Below are positions 1 to 6,780 of a DNA stretch of 37,565 bases, in pieces. A model generated the notes under the pieces. That model had not been told where the DNA came from, searched no databases, and worked only from the letters and a program-made list of their open reading frames with translations. How positions within the stretch are numbered: the first letter of the stretch is position 1; each line of letters starts with the position of its first letter. The stretch is from a virus. The position numbers and the translations under genes were made by a program. The stretch spans positions 1 to 37,565 of IMG/VR virus record IMGVR_UViG_3300044961_000678. The stretch is one strand, 5' to 3'.

Positions 1-99
1 CAGATCACTGATCTGGAGATCACTGTTTTGATGCAGATCACTGATCTGGAGATCACTGTTTTGATGCAGATCACTGATCTGGAGATCACTGATTCGCTG
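1..99. repeat. 33-bp iterons, left end of the joint (probable replication origin)
   Basis: Three 33-bp units start at 1, 34 and 67; the third ends in a different 8 bp. Each unit holds a 15-bp palindrome (CAGATCA, C, TGATCTG), a direct repeat AGATCACTG and three GATC sites. Positions 1-91 are identical to 37475-37565, so this is the same array seen from the other end of a circular assembly. The repeats sit inside the initiator gene on the minus strand and add 11 residues per unit. GATC-rich iterons inside an initiator gene are typical of lambda-type origins. The function as origin is inferred. Confidence 0.8.
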
Positions 100-360
100 C
101 TTGACCTCTTCGGGTGAGAGCCCGGTGATGATGGCATACCGGGTTGGGCGGCCGCGCCCGCCGCCGGGGGCCCACACCAGATCGCCATTCGCCCGAAGCG
201 CTGCCACTGCTTGCCGGGCATTTCGCAGTTGGCAACGGGCCAGATGGGCGATCTGCTCGCCGCTGATCGCCACAATGCCGCGATCATCGGCTTCCATTGC
301 CAGCACGAGCAGGATCGTACGGGCGAGTCCGGTTGCCGATGATTGATATATTCGTTTCAT
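1..360 (-). CDS. Replication initiator, O-like, N-terminal part (continues across the joint)
   Basis: This is the first 120 codons of a gene that runs off position 1 and resumes in frame at 37474, ending at 36944; joined as a circle it would be about 296 residues. It starts at ATG 358-360, overlapping the methyltransferase stop as ATGA, so translation is probably coupled. Residues about 10-80 form a winged-helix-like region (LARTILLVLAMEADDRG, then GEQIAHLARCQLRNARQAV and a basic GGGRGRPTRY wing), as in phage and plasmid initiators. Residues 88-120 are three 11-residue repeats ending in QISDL, encoded by the 33-bp iterons. By analogy with lambda O the N-terminal domain would bind the iterons and the C-terminal part would contact the loader encoded next. 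No homology search supports this. Confidence 0.7.
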   Translation of the reverse strand, partial: MKRIYQSSATGLARTILLVLAMEADDRGIVAISGEQIAHLARCQLRNARQAVAALRANGDLVWAPGGGRGRPTRYAIITGLSPEEVKQRISDLQISDLHQNSDLQISDLHQNSDLQISDL

Positions 361-1082
361 ACGACCACCTCAAACATGGCATGCTGCTCGACCGGCGGCG
401 CTGGAGGCGCTGGAGGCGTTTCGACCTGGGCCAGCCGATCGAGGGCGTCGAAAATATCGAGGCCGTCGATCTCATTCCCGACGCACACCCATCCGGGGCG
501 TACTCGTCGGGCGAAGAGCTCAAGATATGGCCCGTCGAGCAGTTGCTCGATTCGGCTTTGAATGAGCTCAGGCTTTTGGCTGTGCCGGGTCATGGGGGCC
601 AGCAGCGCCGCCGGATTGTCAGGGTCGAGCTCGATCGTTGCCACAACCTGGCTCACATCCCTGCGTACGCGCCGAATTTTTTTGCGAGGGACTATTCCGA
701 TCGGCTTGCCGGGTATCTTTGGAATCCCGGTATTCACGCAGAGCCAAACATCTTCAGTATTGGCCCGCGTCCAGTAGCCAAGCCCTTGAAAAAAATCGCC
801 CGAATCGTAGAGTTTTACCCAGGTGAAAGCTTTTGTCACGTAGCTAAACCCCCAGCGCCGCATCATGCGGTAGGTCTCGGGGAGCAACGGCGCACATACC
901 CACAGGAACAGCACCGTACCACGGTAGCTCACCTGTTGGATGCTCGATCCAAGATCCGCAAGGCGCTCCCAGGACATGATGTCATAGTGGCCCTCGGCGC
1001 TCTTGTCGTCAATGCCGCTCGGTCGCTTCCCCCACGCCTTGAAGGGCACCGGGGGATCGGCAATGATTACAGGGAATCGCAT
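357..1082 (-). CDS. MT-A70-family DNA N6-adenine methyltransferase
   Basis: The 241-residue product fits the MT-A70 family, which transfers a methyl group from S-adenosylmethionine to adenine N6. The catalytic motif near the start reads ADPPV (residues 8-12), where the family normally has an aromatic residue (DPPW, DPPY or DPPF). Later landmarks are LFLWVCAPLLPE, GFSYVTKAFTWVK, YWTRANTEDVWLCV and the HSQKPELIQSRIEQL segment that precedes the closing strand. The start at 1082 has CAGGGG upstream and lies 16 bp inside the end of the sigma gene; the stop overlaps the initiator start. It may protect phage DNA from restriction or mark the origin. The Val for aromatic substitution could alter activity. 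Confidence 0.82.
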   Translation of the reverse strand: MRFPVIIADPPVPFKAWGKRPSGIDDKSAEGHYDIMSWERLADLGSSIQQVSYRGTVLFLWVCAPLLPETYRMMRRWGFSYVTKAFTWVKLYDSGDFFQGLGYWTRANTEDVWLCVNTGIPKIPGKPIGIVPRKKIRRVRRDVSQVVATIELDPDNPAALLAPMTRHSQKPELIQSRIEQLLDGPYLELFARRVRPGWVCVGNEIDGLDIFDALDRLAQVETPPAPPAPPVEQHAMFEVVV

Positions 1083-1849
1083 GTGTAGCCCCTGACTGCT
1101 AATAGTTCGCGAATGCGAACGAAGGCGAGTTGCTCGATCTGCCGCACCCGCTGACGGGTGAGATTGAGCTCCTGCCCGATCTGATTGAGCGTGTGCGGGC
1201 CTTCCGTCCCGATGCCGAATCGCATACAAATCACCCGCTGCGAGCGCTCATCAAGGCAGCTGATCACATGGTGGATGTCGAGCGATTGCATATGCTCGAC
1301 CGCCTCCTCTTCGACTGAGGCGGGGCCGGCGATAAACTCGCCGAGCGTTCGCGTATCTTCGGGCCGGGCCGGGGCATCCATCGAGAGGATCGCCCGTTCG
1401 TGCATCCGCACGGCCCGACCTACATTTTTATTTTTGAATTGTCCTTCCGGGTCAACCGGCCCACCGCTGCGCCGCTTGGCGCGACGCATCGTTTCATGCA
1501 CATGTGCGGGCAAAGCGATCAGCCGATCGTTTTCCACAAACCGTTGCATCTTGTGGCGGATCCACGAATCCGCATAGGTCAAAAAATGGTGCCCGGAATT
1601 GATATCGAACTTTTCGATGGCTCTCACCAGACCGATCCATCCCTCATTGGTGAGATCTTCGATGTTGATCCCGGGGACGAGATACTTCCGCGCAACTGCG
1701 AATACATAGCGCATATGTGCCCGGGTGAGGGCGTCAAGCGCCTCGGCCTTCGCCTCGGCTGAGGCGCTCGGGTCTTGGTAGGTGGCAATATGCGCCATAA
1801 TTTGCTGCTTCGGCAGCATTTCGCTAAGTTCTTGGTGTGGTATTGGCAT
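1067..1849 (-). CDS. Phage-encoded sigma-70 family RNA polymerase sigma factor
   Basis: This 260-residue protein has sigma region 2 at about residues 45-110 (RYVFAVARKYL, EDLTNEGWIGLVRAIEKFD, FLTYADSWIRHKM). Region 4 lies near the C terminus (CLDERSQRVICMRFGIG, then TLNQIGQELNLTRQRVRQIE, the helix-turn-helix that reads the -35 box). Region 1 is absent and a charged linker replaces most of region 3. It resembles a shortened primary-type sigma rather than an ECF sigma, because region 4 is RpoD-like. The start at 1849 has AAGGGA seven bases upstream. It follows the HTH gene by 11 bp. It probably redirects host RNA polymerase to phage promoters, perhaps those of the late operon, where I found no clear sigma-70 promoter. 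Confidence 0.88.
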   Translation of the reverse strand: MPIPHQELSEMLPKQQIMAHIATYQDPSASAEAKAEALDALTRAHMRYVFAVARKYLVPGINIEDLTNEGWIGLVRAIEKFDINSGHHFLTYADSWIRHKMQRFVENDRLIALPAHVHETMRRAKRRSGGPVDPEGQFKNKNVGRAVRMHERAILSMDAPARPEDTRTLGEFIAGPASVEEEAVEHMQSLDIHHVISCLDERSQRVICMRFGIGTEGPHTLNQIGQELNLTRQRVRQIEQLAFVRIRELLAVRGYTCDSL

Positions 1850-1860
1850 GGTTGGTTCCC

Positions 1861-2094
1861 TTACGGCGCTGTGCGCCGACTCGAGCGCACAGCGCCGAAT
1901 GCTAGGCGATCTTCCTGCGGTCGGATTGTTGTCCGACTCTCGATAAACTCTCGCCAAGCCGACTCCGGGATCCGGCGCCCGCCGGGGAGTTGCACGAATT
2001 TCAATCCGTGATTAGCCATCCAGTTGTAGACAGCCTCTCTTGATACGTTTGCCATTTGGCAAATGTCCTGAATGGTATAAAGCTTTTCGGTCAT
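1861..2094 (-). CDS. Small helix-turn-helix regulator (excisionase/MerR-like)
   Basis: The product is 77 residues. Residues 6-50 form a MerR/excisionase-type helix-turn-helix (YTIQDICQMANVSREAVYNW) followed by a GGRRIP wing. The start at 2094 is chosen because GGAGGG lies just upstream. It is the first gene of the leftward operon and sits directly below the divergent promoter pair at 2126-2194, so it may regulate both directions. A second small HTH gene at 3683-3871 has the same layout (divergent promoters, similar fold). Without an integrase in the window, a regulator role is more likely than an excisionase role. Confidence 0.75.
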   Translation of the reverse strand: MTEKLYTIQDICQMANVSREAVYNWMANHGLKFVQLPGGRRIPESAWREFIESRTTIRPQEDRLAFGAVRSSRRTAP

Positions 2095-2125
2095 GTTTCC
2101 CTCCGTTCTATCCTGTGTCGCGCCT

Positions 2126-2154
2126 ATCATACTATCATTGTGATATTGTGTCAA
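2126..2154 (-). promoter_or_regulatory. Leftward sigma-70 promoter of the replication operon
   Basis: Reading leftward, TTGACA (2154-2149) and TATGAT (2131-2126) are separated by 17 bp. It drives the HTH, sigma, methyltransferase and initiator genes. Its -35 box is 11 bp from the -35 box of the divergent promoter at 2166, so one bound regulator could affect both. Confidence 0.8.
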
Positions 2155-2165
2155 GATATGCTGTG

Positions 2166-2194
2166 TTGACTATTTTGTATCGGCGTGTTATAAT
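2166..2194 (+). promoter_or_regulatory. Rightward sigma-70 promoter
   Basis: TTGACT (2166-2171), a 17-bp spacer and a perfect TATAAT (2189-2194). It faces the 2232 gene 38 bp downstream and is back-to-back with the leftward promoter. Confidence 0.82.
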
Positions 2195-2231
2195 GCACAT
2201 AGATACACGACAAAAACATAAGGGGCACGAT

Positions 2232-2504
2232 ATGCACACCGCCAAAGCCGACCACATCCTGCAAATTATCGGGCACGCAGAGTTGACCGCCCGTGTGCAT
2301 GCCGCTGAGATGCAGCTGCATGCCCGATTTGCGGAGTTGTCGCGTGCCGAGGCGGCGGCGTTTTGGCGCGGGCTCGACGATCGCCACAAACGGCTGATCG
2401 TGTCGGGCCGCCTGGCGACTCGTGAGATTTATGCTGAGTCGGCGATCGTCGAGATGATCGCCGAGCTCGACCGGCGGTATGCGCCAGCAGCAACAGAAGA
2501 ATGA
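2232..2504 (+). CDS. Small helical protein of unknown function
   Basis: The 90-residue product is rich in Ala, Glu and Arg and looks all-helical, with no transmembrane segment and no motif I recognise. The start at 2232 is preferred over an in-frame ATG at 2193 because AAGGGG precedes it. It is the first gene after the rightward promoter at 2166-2194 and is followed by the 2568 gene. Its position suggests early expression. Confidence 0.7.
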   Translation: MHTAKADHILQIIGHAELTARVHAAEMQLHARFAELSRAEAAAFWRGLDDRHKRLIVSGRLATREIYAESAIVEMIAELDRRYAPAATEE

Positions 2505-2567
2505 CGATGAGATCGAGGATGTCGCGGCCGTCGGCTGCGGCCGATGATTAGAAAGGATGATCCACTC

Positions 2568-2981
2568 ATGACCGAAATCAACGCCCCGGCGGCCATCACC
2601 ACGGCCCAGCGCCGCCAAATTGTGATGGCTGAGCTCGCCTATCGTGGCGTGCTCATCGAGCTCGACTTGTTTGATCTCGATGAGTCGACCTTAAGGGGAA
2701 TTGAGCGGCGGATTGATAAGCTGCTCACCCGCGAAGGCTGGGCCGCTCCTCAGCCGCCCCAGCCGGCCGCCCCGGCGGCCCCAGCCCAGAGTCGGCTACC
2801 CCGACCTAGGCCAAAGATCATGCCGCATTTCGATGAAAGCGGGCAGGCATGTTGCCCGGTGCATGGGAATCCCCTGCTCAATGGCAAGGGCGGCCCCTAC
2901 TGCCCGTCGAGGGCTGAGGGCGAGCATGCCAACGCCAAAGGCTATTGCAGTCTACGATTTTTGTCGGAGTCGGATTGGTGA
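2568..2981 (+). CDS. Protein with Pro/Ala linker and C-terminal Cys/His cluster
   Basis: The 137-residue product has a helical N-terminal half (residues 10-60), a Pro/Ala-rich linker and a C-terminal cluster (CCPVHGNPL, then GGPYCPS and GYCS) that could bind zinc. The start at 2568 has AAAGGA about 10 bases upstream; an earlier in-frame ATG at 2544 has no ribosome-binding site. It probably belongs to the transcript from the 2166 promoter. Linker-plus-zinc proteins of this kind in phages are often nucleic-acid binding, but the family is not identified. Confidence 0.72.
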   Translation: MTEINAPAAITTAQRRQIVMAELAYRGVLIELDLFDLDESTLRGIERRIDKLLTREGWAAPQPPQPAAPAAPAQSRLPRPRPKIMPHFDESGQACCPVHGNPLLNGKGGPYCPSRAEGEHANAKGYCSLRFLSESDW

Positions 2982-2998
2982 AAGTGCGGGGATGTAGG

Positions 2999-3030
2999 CG
3001 GGGGATCGAGTCGGTCGACTCGATCCCCCG
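2999..3030. terminator. Perfect 14-bp hairpin between genes
   Basis: CGGGGGATCGAGTC pairs exactly with GACTCGATCCCCCG across a 4-base loop. No T-run follows on either strand, so it may be a pause or attenuator, an RNA-processing site or a protein-binding palindrome rather than a classical terminator. Confidence 0.5.
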
Positions 3031-3072
3031 GGCCGCCCAGCAACAGGAGCAACCACATAGACGAGGGAAGCT

Positions 3073-3510
3073 ATGAATCAACGCTTTCAGGCCATGATTG
3101 AGTCGGCGATCGAGCGGGTCGCGATGCCCGAACCATTTGAGGGGCCGCCCGCTCAATCGTCATTCGAAATGATGGAGCGCCGCCGGATTCAATCCGACTC
3201 GGCGTATCGTGAGGCGTTCCATCATGTGTTTGGGCCTGGCACATTGCAGGCCCTCATCAAGCTCGGGAATGCTCGGCTTGCCTTCGCTCCGATGTGCGAT
3301 CGGGGAATGTCATTTTTGATCATCCCTGATCCGGCGTGCCACATCACGCACGGGGATACCGGATGGCATGTCATCCCCGTCGTGAAAAATCTCGGGATCG
3401 CGCCGTTGCGCACGGCGATCGTCGTGCGCACGCGCCCGGGGGATCTCGGGGGCAATAGCAATAATCTTTTGGCCGCGTTGGCGCAGGCGCGGCGCGGGGA
3501 AGAAGCATGA
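3073..3510 (+). CDS. Unknown protein, 145 residues
   Basis: The start at 3073 follows GAGGGAAGCT. The N-terminal half is charged and helical (residues 1-50); the second half has short hydrophobic strands (MSFLIIPDPACHI, WHVIPVVKNLGIAPL, TAIVVRTRPGD), consistent with a small mixed fold. No catalytic motif, signal peptide or membrane segment is visible. It is separated from the upstream gene by the hairpin at 2999-3030. The bases after its stop encode a broken frame (3507-3664). Confidence 0.72.
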   Translation: MNQRFQAMIESAIERVAMPEPFEGPPAQSSFEMMERRRIQSDSAYREAFHHVFGPGTLQALIKLGNARLAFAPMCDRGMSFLIIPDPACHITHGDTGWHVIPVVKNLGIAPLRTAIVVRTRPGDLGGNSNNLLAALAQARRGEEA

Positions 3511-3664
3511 TGATGATGTATGTGCACGACAGAATCATGTCTATCTTGTCGCAGCCCGCCCGCTGACCGATGAGGAGTGGGCGGCCGTTGACGCCTCATC
3601 GTGCATGATGTCGAGGATTCCCATCTCGTTTGAGATGGATGAAAAAGGGGTTGGTTCTTATTGA
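3507..3664 (+). pseudogene. Possible frameshifted small gene
   Basis: ATG 3507 opens a short frame of 18 codons. In a second frame the same stretch stays open to TGA 3662-3664 and reads plausible protein (VYLVAARPLTDEEWAAVD, then FEMDEKGVGSY), but that frame has no start codon of its own. A one-base indel after about codon 7 would join the two. It may be a decayed gene or a sequencing error. Its stop lies inside the terminator hairpin, as expected for the last gene of a transcript. Confidence 0.35.
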
Positions 3665-3679
3665 ACCAACCCCTTTTTC
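3641..3679. terminator. Bidirectional intrinsic terminator
   Basis: GAAAAAGGGGTTGGTTC pairs over 17 bp with its exact complement across a 5-base loop. The stem begins with an A-tract and ends with a T-tract, so it works as a terminator in both directions. It separates rightward genes ending near 3664 from the leftward HTH gene ending at 3683. Confidence 0.9.
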
Positions 3680-3682
3680 CAG

Positions 3683-3871
3683 CTATGCGTCCGGCTCCTG
3701 CTTTTGATCGTTCGATCGTTTGATAAAAGCATCCAGCGCCTCCTGGGGGATGCGCCGGCGACAGCCGACGACAATGTAGGCAAGCTTTCCACCATTCATC
3801 CATTGATAGATGGTGGCGCGAGTCACCCCGAACATGCTTGCGATTTCATTAATCGTGTAGAAGCGGCTCAT
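3683..3871 (-). CDS. Small helix-turn-helix regulator
   Basis: The product is 62 residues and almost entirely one excisionase/MerR-like helix-turn-helix: FYTINEIASMFGVTRATIYQ followed by the CRRRIP wing. AAAGGA precedes the ATG at 3871. It is transcribed alone from a TTGGCA-N17-TATACT promoter, divergent from the promoter of the 4018 gene, and ends at the terminator at 3641. It is similar in layout to the HTH gene at 1861-2094, though the two are not close copies. It likely represses or activates the 4018-5389 transcript and itself. Confidence 0.78.
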   Translation of the reverse strand: MSRFYTINEIASMFGVTRATIYQWMNGGKLAYIVVGCRRRIPQEALDAFIKRSNDQKQEPDA

Positions 3872-3898
3872 CTATGTTCCTTTCTATTTGTTTCTGAG

Positions 3899-3927
3899 AG
3901 TATACACCAAATTACACAATTTGCCAA
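3899..3927 (-). promoter_or_regulatory. Leftward promoter of the small HTH gene
   Basis: Reading leftward: TTGGCA (3927-3922), 17 bp, TATACT (3904-3899). The spacer and flanks contain two similar AT-rich stretches (ATTACACAATT and ATTACAAATT) that could be operator half-sites. Confidence 0.75.
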
Positions 3928-3945
3928 GAGATTACAAATTCGCTA

Positions 3946-3974
3946 TTGACAAAATATGTAAGCTATTGTATAAT
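3946..3974 (+). promoter_or_regulatory. Rightward consensus promoter
   Basis: TTGACA (3946-3951), 17-bp spacer, TATAAT (3969-3974): a perfect match to the sigma-70 consensus, 43 bp ahead of the 4018 gene. Confidence 0.88.
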
Positions 3975-4017
3975 GATGTCAATGATAATAATGTTAATGA
4001 TATAGAGGAGGCTAGAT

Positions 4018-4491
4018 ATGAACATTCAATCCATTATTGATACCGTCGCTGTGGTCGCCAACGACAGCAACACGTACGCTGTTGTGGGCGGCACATTCAG
4101 CGAGATGTTGGCCTTTGTCAAAGGGATCGAAGGGCGGCGGTGGAACGCCGCAAACAAGTCCTGGGAGATCGCCATTTCCCCTGCCGATCTGGCAACCCTT
4201 GCCGATGAAGCGGAATTTCGATTGGTCTCTTCCAGCAATCTGCTGGAAGAGGAAATGCGCCAGGTGGTCGCTGCGCAGCAGCGCATCTTGGCTGCAAAGG
4301 AATCAATCGAAGCCAAGATTGCTTCGCTCAATAAGGAAATTGGGAAGTATTCCCGAGGGAGTGTCAGCTCCGTGAAGCGGAGCTTATCGTTGGAAAGTTT
4401 CCGCCTGACTCGGGCGCTGGAATATGCCAGCGTTCCGGCAGAACAATTGACAGAGCAGCAGATGCGGGCGCTGCTGGCAGTCGAATTTTAG
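4018..4491 (+). CDS. Unknown protein with HARP-like N-terminal motif
   Basis: The 157-residue product starts after a strong AGGAGG. Residues 20-55 (FVKGIEGRRWNAANKSWEIA) resemble the HARP-type motif of SMARCAL1-like proteins, where a Phe-x-x-Lys and Gly-x-x-Trp pattern forms a small nucleic-acid-binding module; the resemblance is from memory. Residues 75-115 look like a helical coiled coil (EEEMRQVVAAQQRILAAKES). The gene is less GC-rich than the surrounding region, which suggests separate acquisition. It heads a transcript from the perfect promoter at 3946-3974. Confidence 0.72.
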   Translation: MNIQSIIDTVAVVANDSNTYAVVGGTFSEMLAFVKGIEGRRWNAANKSWEIAISPADLATLADEAEFRLVSSSNLLEEEMRQVVAAQQRILAAKESIEAKIASLNKEIGKYSRGSVSSVKRSLSLESFRLTRALEYASVPAEQLTEQQMRALLAVEF

Positions 4492-4507
4492 GAAAATAGG
4501 AAAAGTT

Positions 4508-4545
4508 GTGACGGCTCAGAAGCCCAAGGGCTTCTGAGCCGTCAC
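4508..4545. terminator. Perfect 18-bp hairpin
   Basis: GTGACGGCTCAGAAGCCC pairs with its exact complement across a 2-base loop. It follows the 4018 gene by 16 bp and is followed directly by the ribosome-binding site of the 4561 gene. There is no T-run, so partial termination or transcript stabilisation is more likely than full termination. Confidence 0.55.
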
Positions 4546-4560
4546 TTGAGGAGCATAAAC

Positions 4561-4995
4561 ATGTATCAGCCCCATTCGGAAGATTATATTGCTGCATTTC
4601 AGAGAAAAAAGATCGTCTTTTATGCGGTTGGCCTGAAAATCTATGGCCAACTGCCACACAAAATTAATCGTTTGGTGGGCGGAGCATTCCGCTCAAACCA
4701 GACGGCGACAATGCGCTTCCCCACGGGGGAGCGCAATTATACGATGGTGCGCTTTGATCTGTCTGCCGAAGCGGCAGAAGCGCTGTGGGCTTGGCTTCAT
4801 GCCGACGCCGGCTTTCAATGGGCTGTTGCCCAAGAAGCATTTTATGCCAGTGCGCATTATTTGTATGGAAATAATGCGTATAAGCATCCGCCGGCTTTTT
4901 GTTGGAAACATGCGTCTCGCATCCAGCGCAGCTCGTTCATCAAGATTATGCAGGGCAATCAGAAGGAATTGTTTGCTCTGAAAGGAGAGATATGA
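4561..4995 (+). CDS. Unknown protein, 144 residues
   Basis: The start at 4561 has GAGGAG eight bases upstream. The sequence is rich in aromatic residues (FAFYAVGLKIYG-like segments, ASAHYLYGNNAYKH) with a conserved-looking middle TMRFPTGERNYTMVRFDLSA. No domain is recognised and there is no membrane segment. Like the 4018 gene it is less GC-rich than the accessory region. It ends 1 bp before the 4997 gene and probably shares its transcript. Confidence 0.7.
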   Translation: MYQPHSEDYIAAFQRKKIVFYAVGLKIYGQLPHKINRLVGGAFRSNQTATMRFPTGERNYTMVRFDLSAEAAEALWAWLHADAGFQWAVAQEAFYASAHYLYGNNAYKHPPAFCWKHASRIQRSSFIKIMQGNQKELFALKGEI

Positions 4996-4996
4996 G

Positions 4997-5389
4997 ATGA
5001 GCAAAGCAAAATGGAACCAGGCTCGCGGGGTCTGGGATCGAAAGATCAATCCCCTGCGCAAGCAGGGATTCGTCGATATCCCGCCAGGCCACCCCGACCT
5101 GACCGCCCAGGCGGCGGCGGAGGCCGCCGAGATCGACGAGAAGGCCCGCCTGAAGGCGGAGACGGACGGGTTTGTCCGCGAACTCCTCCGTCTCCTTCCA
5201 TCAGAGTGGAAGGTGACGGGCCAGCAATGGCCCGATTCTTCGTACACACGGCTGTTTCTCCGCGCGCCGGACGGGCGTGATGCGATAGCCGTGATCCGCC
5301 CGTCGGGATACGCGCTGAGCACGCCCGGCGCCGTCGCGGAGCGCCTGCTGGCGGCGTATGCCTCGGCGGCATCAATCCTGTTCGCATAG
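4997..5389 (+). CDS. Unknown protein, 130 residues
   Basis: ATG 4997 follows AAAGGAGAG. The N-terminal 60 residues are charged and helical (TAQAAAEAAEIDEKARLKAE); the C-terminal half has strand-like segments (SSYTRLFLRAPDGRDAIAVI) and a final Ala-rich helix. The codon usage is markedly more GC-rich than the two genes before it. The stop codon is the first part of the 23-bp hairpin arm at 5388. Confidence 0.68.
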   Translation: MSKAKWNQARGVWDRKINPLRKQGFVDIPPGHPDLTAQAAAEAAEIDEKARLKAETDGFVRELLRLLPSEWKVTGQQWPDSSYTRLFLRAPDGRDAIAVIRPSGYALSTPGAVAERLLAAYASAASILFA

Positions 5390-5436
5390 CATAAAGGAGC
5401 CGCCTCGGCCGTCGGCCGAGGCGGCTCCTTTATGCT
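5388..5436. terminator. Perfect 23-bp hairpin after the 4997 gene
   Basis: The arms 5388-5410 and 5414-5436 are exact complements across a GTC loop, forming the longest stem in the window. The 3' arm ends in CCTTTATGCT with only three consecutive T. It probably ends the rightward transcript. It also supplies the ATG (5432) of the frame in repeat copy A. Confidence 0.65.
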
Positions 5437-5650
5437 CCCTCAGGAAGTGGCGCTTGCGTTTCGGCGGTGGTCGGGCGACCATAGATCGCCCAACACCACC
5501 GCCGACGAAGAGCATCAGGAGATCGCGCGGATCGGGCAATCGCTGCCTGCGCGATCCGCGCCGGAAGCGTCGTTCTCATCGCCCACATCCCTGGGAGGAT
5601 GTGGGCGATTGCTTTCATCGCTGACGCGCTGCGGCCATTCCAGGCCGAGC
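5437..5650. repeat. Hairpin repeat, copy A
   Basis: This is the first of four related segments (A 5437-5650, B 8497-8710, C 12712-12800, D 14061-14165). It holds three hairpins: GGGCGA arms at 5473-5491, GCGCGGATCG arms at 5525-5561 and CGCCCACATCC arms at 5580-5607. The outer sequence matches copy B (CTCCCTCAGGAAGTGGCGCT at the left, CGCTGACGCGCTGCGGCC at the right). The loops of all three hairpins are reverse-complemented relative to copy B (two exactly, the third with one mismatch). A rightward frame from 5432 stays open through the copy because the swaps keep length. Confidence 0.8.
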
Positions 5651-5820
5651 GCGGCGTACCGCACCGCTGCCCGCGCCGCGCTGCTGCGGGATGCGATGAT
5701 TGCTCGATTGTGCGGATCGTTTCCAACCCACGCCAAGGCTTCGGCGAGGGCTGCGAACCGATGAACGAGGTTGGGGCAAACGCCCCGATTGATTGCGTAA
5801 AAATGTCTGCTGTTTCTCAT
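5515..5820 (-). CDS. Possible small gene, unknown function
   Basis: A 101-residue frame starts at ATG 5820 with AAGGAAG upstream. It includes HRFAALAEALAWVGNDPHNR and AAVRYAALGLEWPQRVSD, which read as ordinary protein. The second of these recurs in repeat copy B (8650-8740) as AAVRYAALDLEWPQRVSD but without the N-terminal part, so B carries a fragment. It follows gene P1 in the same direction and could be the last gene of that operon. The C-terminal third overlaps the hairpin repeat and may be accidental. Confidence 0.42.
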   Translation of the reverse strand: MRNSRHFYAINRGVCPNLVHRFAALAEALAWVGNDPHNRAIIASRSSAARAAVRYAALGLEWPQRVSDESNRPHPPRDVGDENDASGADRAGSDCPIRAIS

Positions 5821-5910
5821 GTTTGGCCGCTTCCTTATAAAGATCCACCAGGTGGTGGTCTTTTCATGGCCGCGCGTCGGTCTCGGCCGACGCGCGGGCG
5901 AATGCCCCCC

Positions 5911-6759
5911 TCATTCGCCTACCAGACAACTGACCGTACTGCCCAGCAACGGGCGGTAGATCGTGATCGTCTCGCCGGGTTGCGGCGCGGTCGCAGGCAC
6001 CGCGCCGGCGAACTGATCTGGATGCATCAAATATTCGCATGGCATCCAGCCATGCTCCTCTCCCCACTCGTCGGCCCGAATGATAAATTGCTGCAAGGCC
6101 TCGTAGAGGCCCTCTTCGGTTTGGCGACGCAGCCAGATGACGTCGCCGTTCATCATCTGGTAGGCTTTTCCTACGCGCACGGCAGCAGCCGAGCGTTCCT
6201 TTGGCGTCAGCGGGCGCTCGACCAGGCACGTTTGTGCCCGGTGCATGAGGCGCAGCGCGGTTCGGAGATTGTCACGAACCGCCGTGCACGTTTGTTCACG
6301 GTACATTCGTTCCAGCGCGGTGCGATGCACCACGCGAGCGCCGAGATAATTGAGATCTTCGACAAAATAATCTTCGAAAGCACAGAACACTTTTACCACT
6401 TTGCCATTACTGGCATCGTGGTACAAGTCTGCCAGCGCGGACGCGCCCATTGTCCGCGCTTCGGCCTCCGCTTCCCCGATGTTGCCCGGATTGATGTTCC
6501 GGGCATACCACCAGTGACGGTCGCCCTCTGGTTGCTGCAAAAAGATGCCTGCCGCCTCGCCGGCGATCCGGCAGGCTATCTCCTGGCGCCATTCGAATGG
6601 CGCCAGGAGATCTAGCAGCCATGCGAGATCTAAGCAATCCGGGTGGTGATCCGCGATTTCCTCGAGCGAGCGGGGCTCGTCCCCCGCCCACTCGAGAAAC
6701 TCCTCAATCTCCTCTGGGCAGGCATTGTGGTTTTCTAGCCATGTTTGATCAATTTTCAT
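5911..6759 (-). CDS. P-family paralogue P1, unknown function
   Basis: This is a 282-residue member of a family found six times here. The order is an N-terminal motif (MKIDQTWLENHNACPE, then EWAGDEPRSLEEIADHHPD and DLAWLLDLLAPF), a middle INPGNIGEAEAEART and ALADLYHDASNGKV, and a C-terminal CEYLMHPDQFAGAV and TIYRPLLGSTVSCLVGE. The N-terminal WL-x4-AC pattern recalls a short domain common in phage hypothetical proteins. The protein looks soluble and acidic. AGGAGG precedes the ATG. It is 66 bp after P2 in the same direction, behind hairpin 6781-6802. A 34-bp perfect palindrome (6578-6611) lies inside the coding sequence. Function unknown. Confidence 0.85.
   Translation of the reverse strand: MKIDQTWLENHNACPEEIEEFLEWAGDEPRSLEEIADHHPDCLDLAWLLDLLAPFEWRQEIACRIAGEAAGIFLQQPEGDRHWWYARNINPGNIGEAEAEARTMGASALADLYHDASNGKVVKVFCAFEDYFVEDLNYLGARVVHRTALERMYREQTCTAVRDNLRTALRLMHRAQTCLVERPLTPKERSAAAVRVGKAYQMMNGDVIWLRRQTEEGLYEALQQFIIRADEWGEEHGWMPCEYLMHPDQFAGAVPATAPQPGETITIYRPLLGSTVSCLVGE
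6578..6611. repeat. 34-bp perfect palindrome inside P1
   Basis: ATCTCCTGGCGCCATTC (6578-6594) is followed directly by its exact reverse complement. An identical palindrome lies in P6 at 12205-12238, while P2-P5 carry a shorter inverted repeat (CCATTCGA arms) at the same place. It encodes the residues around APFEWRQEI. Confidence 0.9.
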
Positions 6760-6780
6760 TGGTTTCCTCCTTGCCGCTTC

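Noticed and set aside
1-99. CRISPR array
   Set aside because: The 33-bp units are directly contiguous with no spacers, and encode an in-frame peptide repeat.
297-1088. Rightward open frame of 263 codons
   Set aside because: It is antisense to the MT-A70 gene, which has family motifs and coupled neighbours.
1861-2094. Excisionase paired with an integrase
   Set aside because: The fold is excisionase-like, but I found no integrase or attachment-site pair; the divergent promoters fit a regulator better.
5599-6615. Rightward open frame of 338 codons
   Set aside because: It is antisense to P1 and the small gene before it; P1 is supported by five paralogues.
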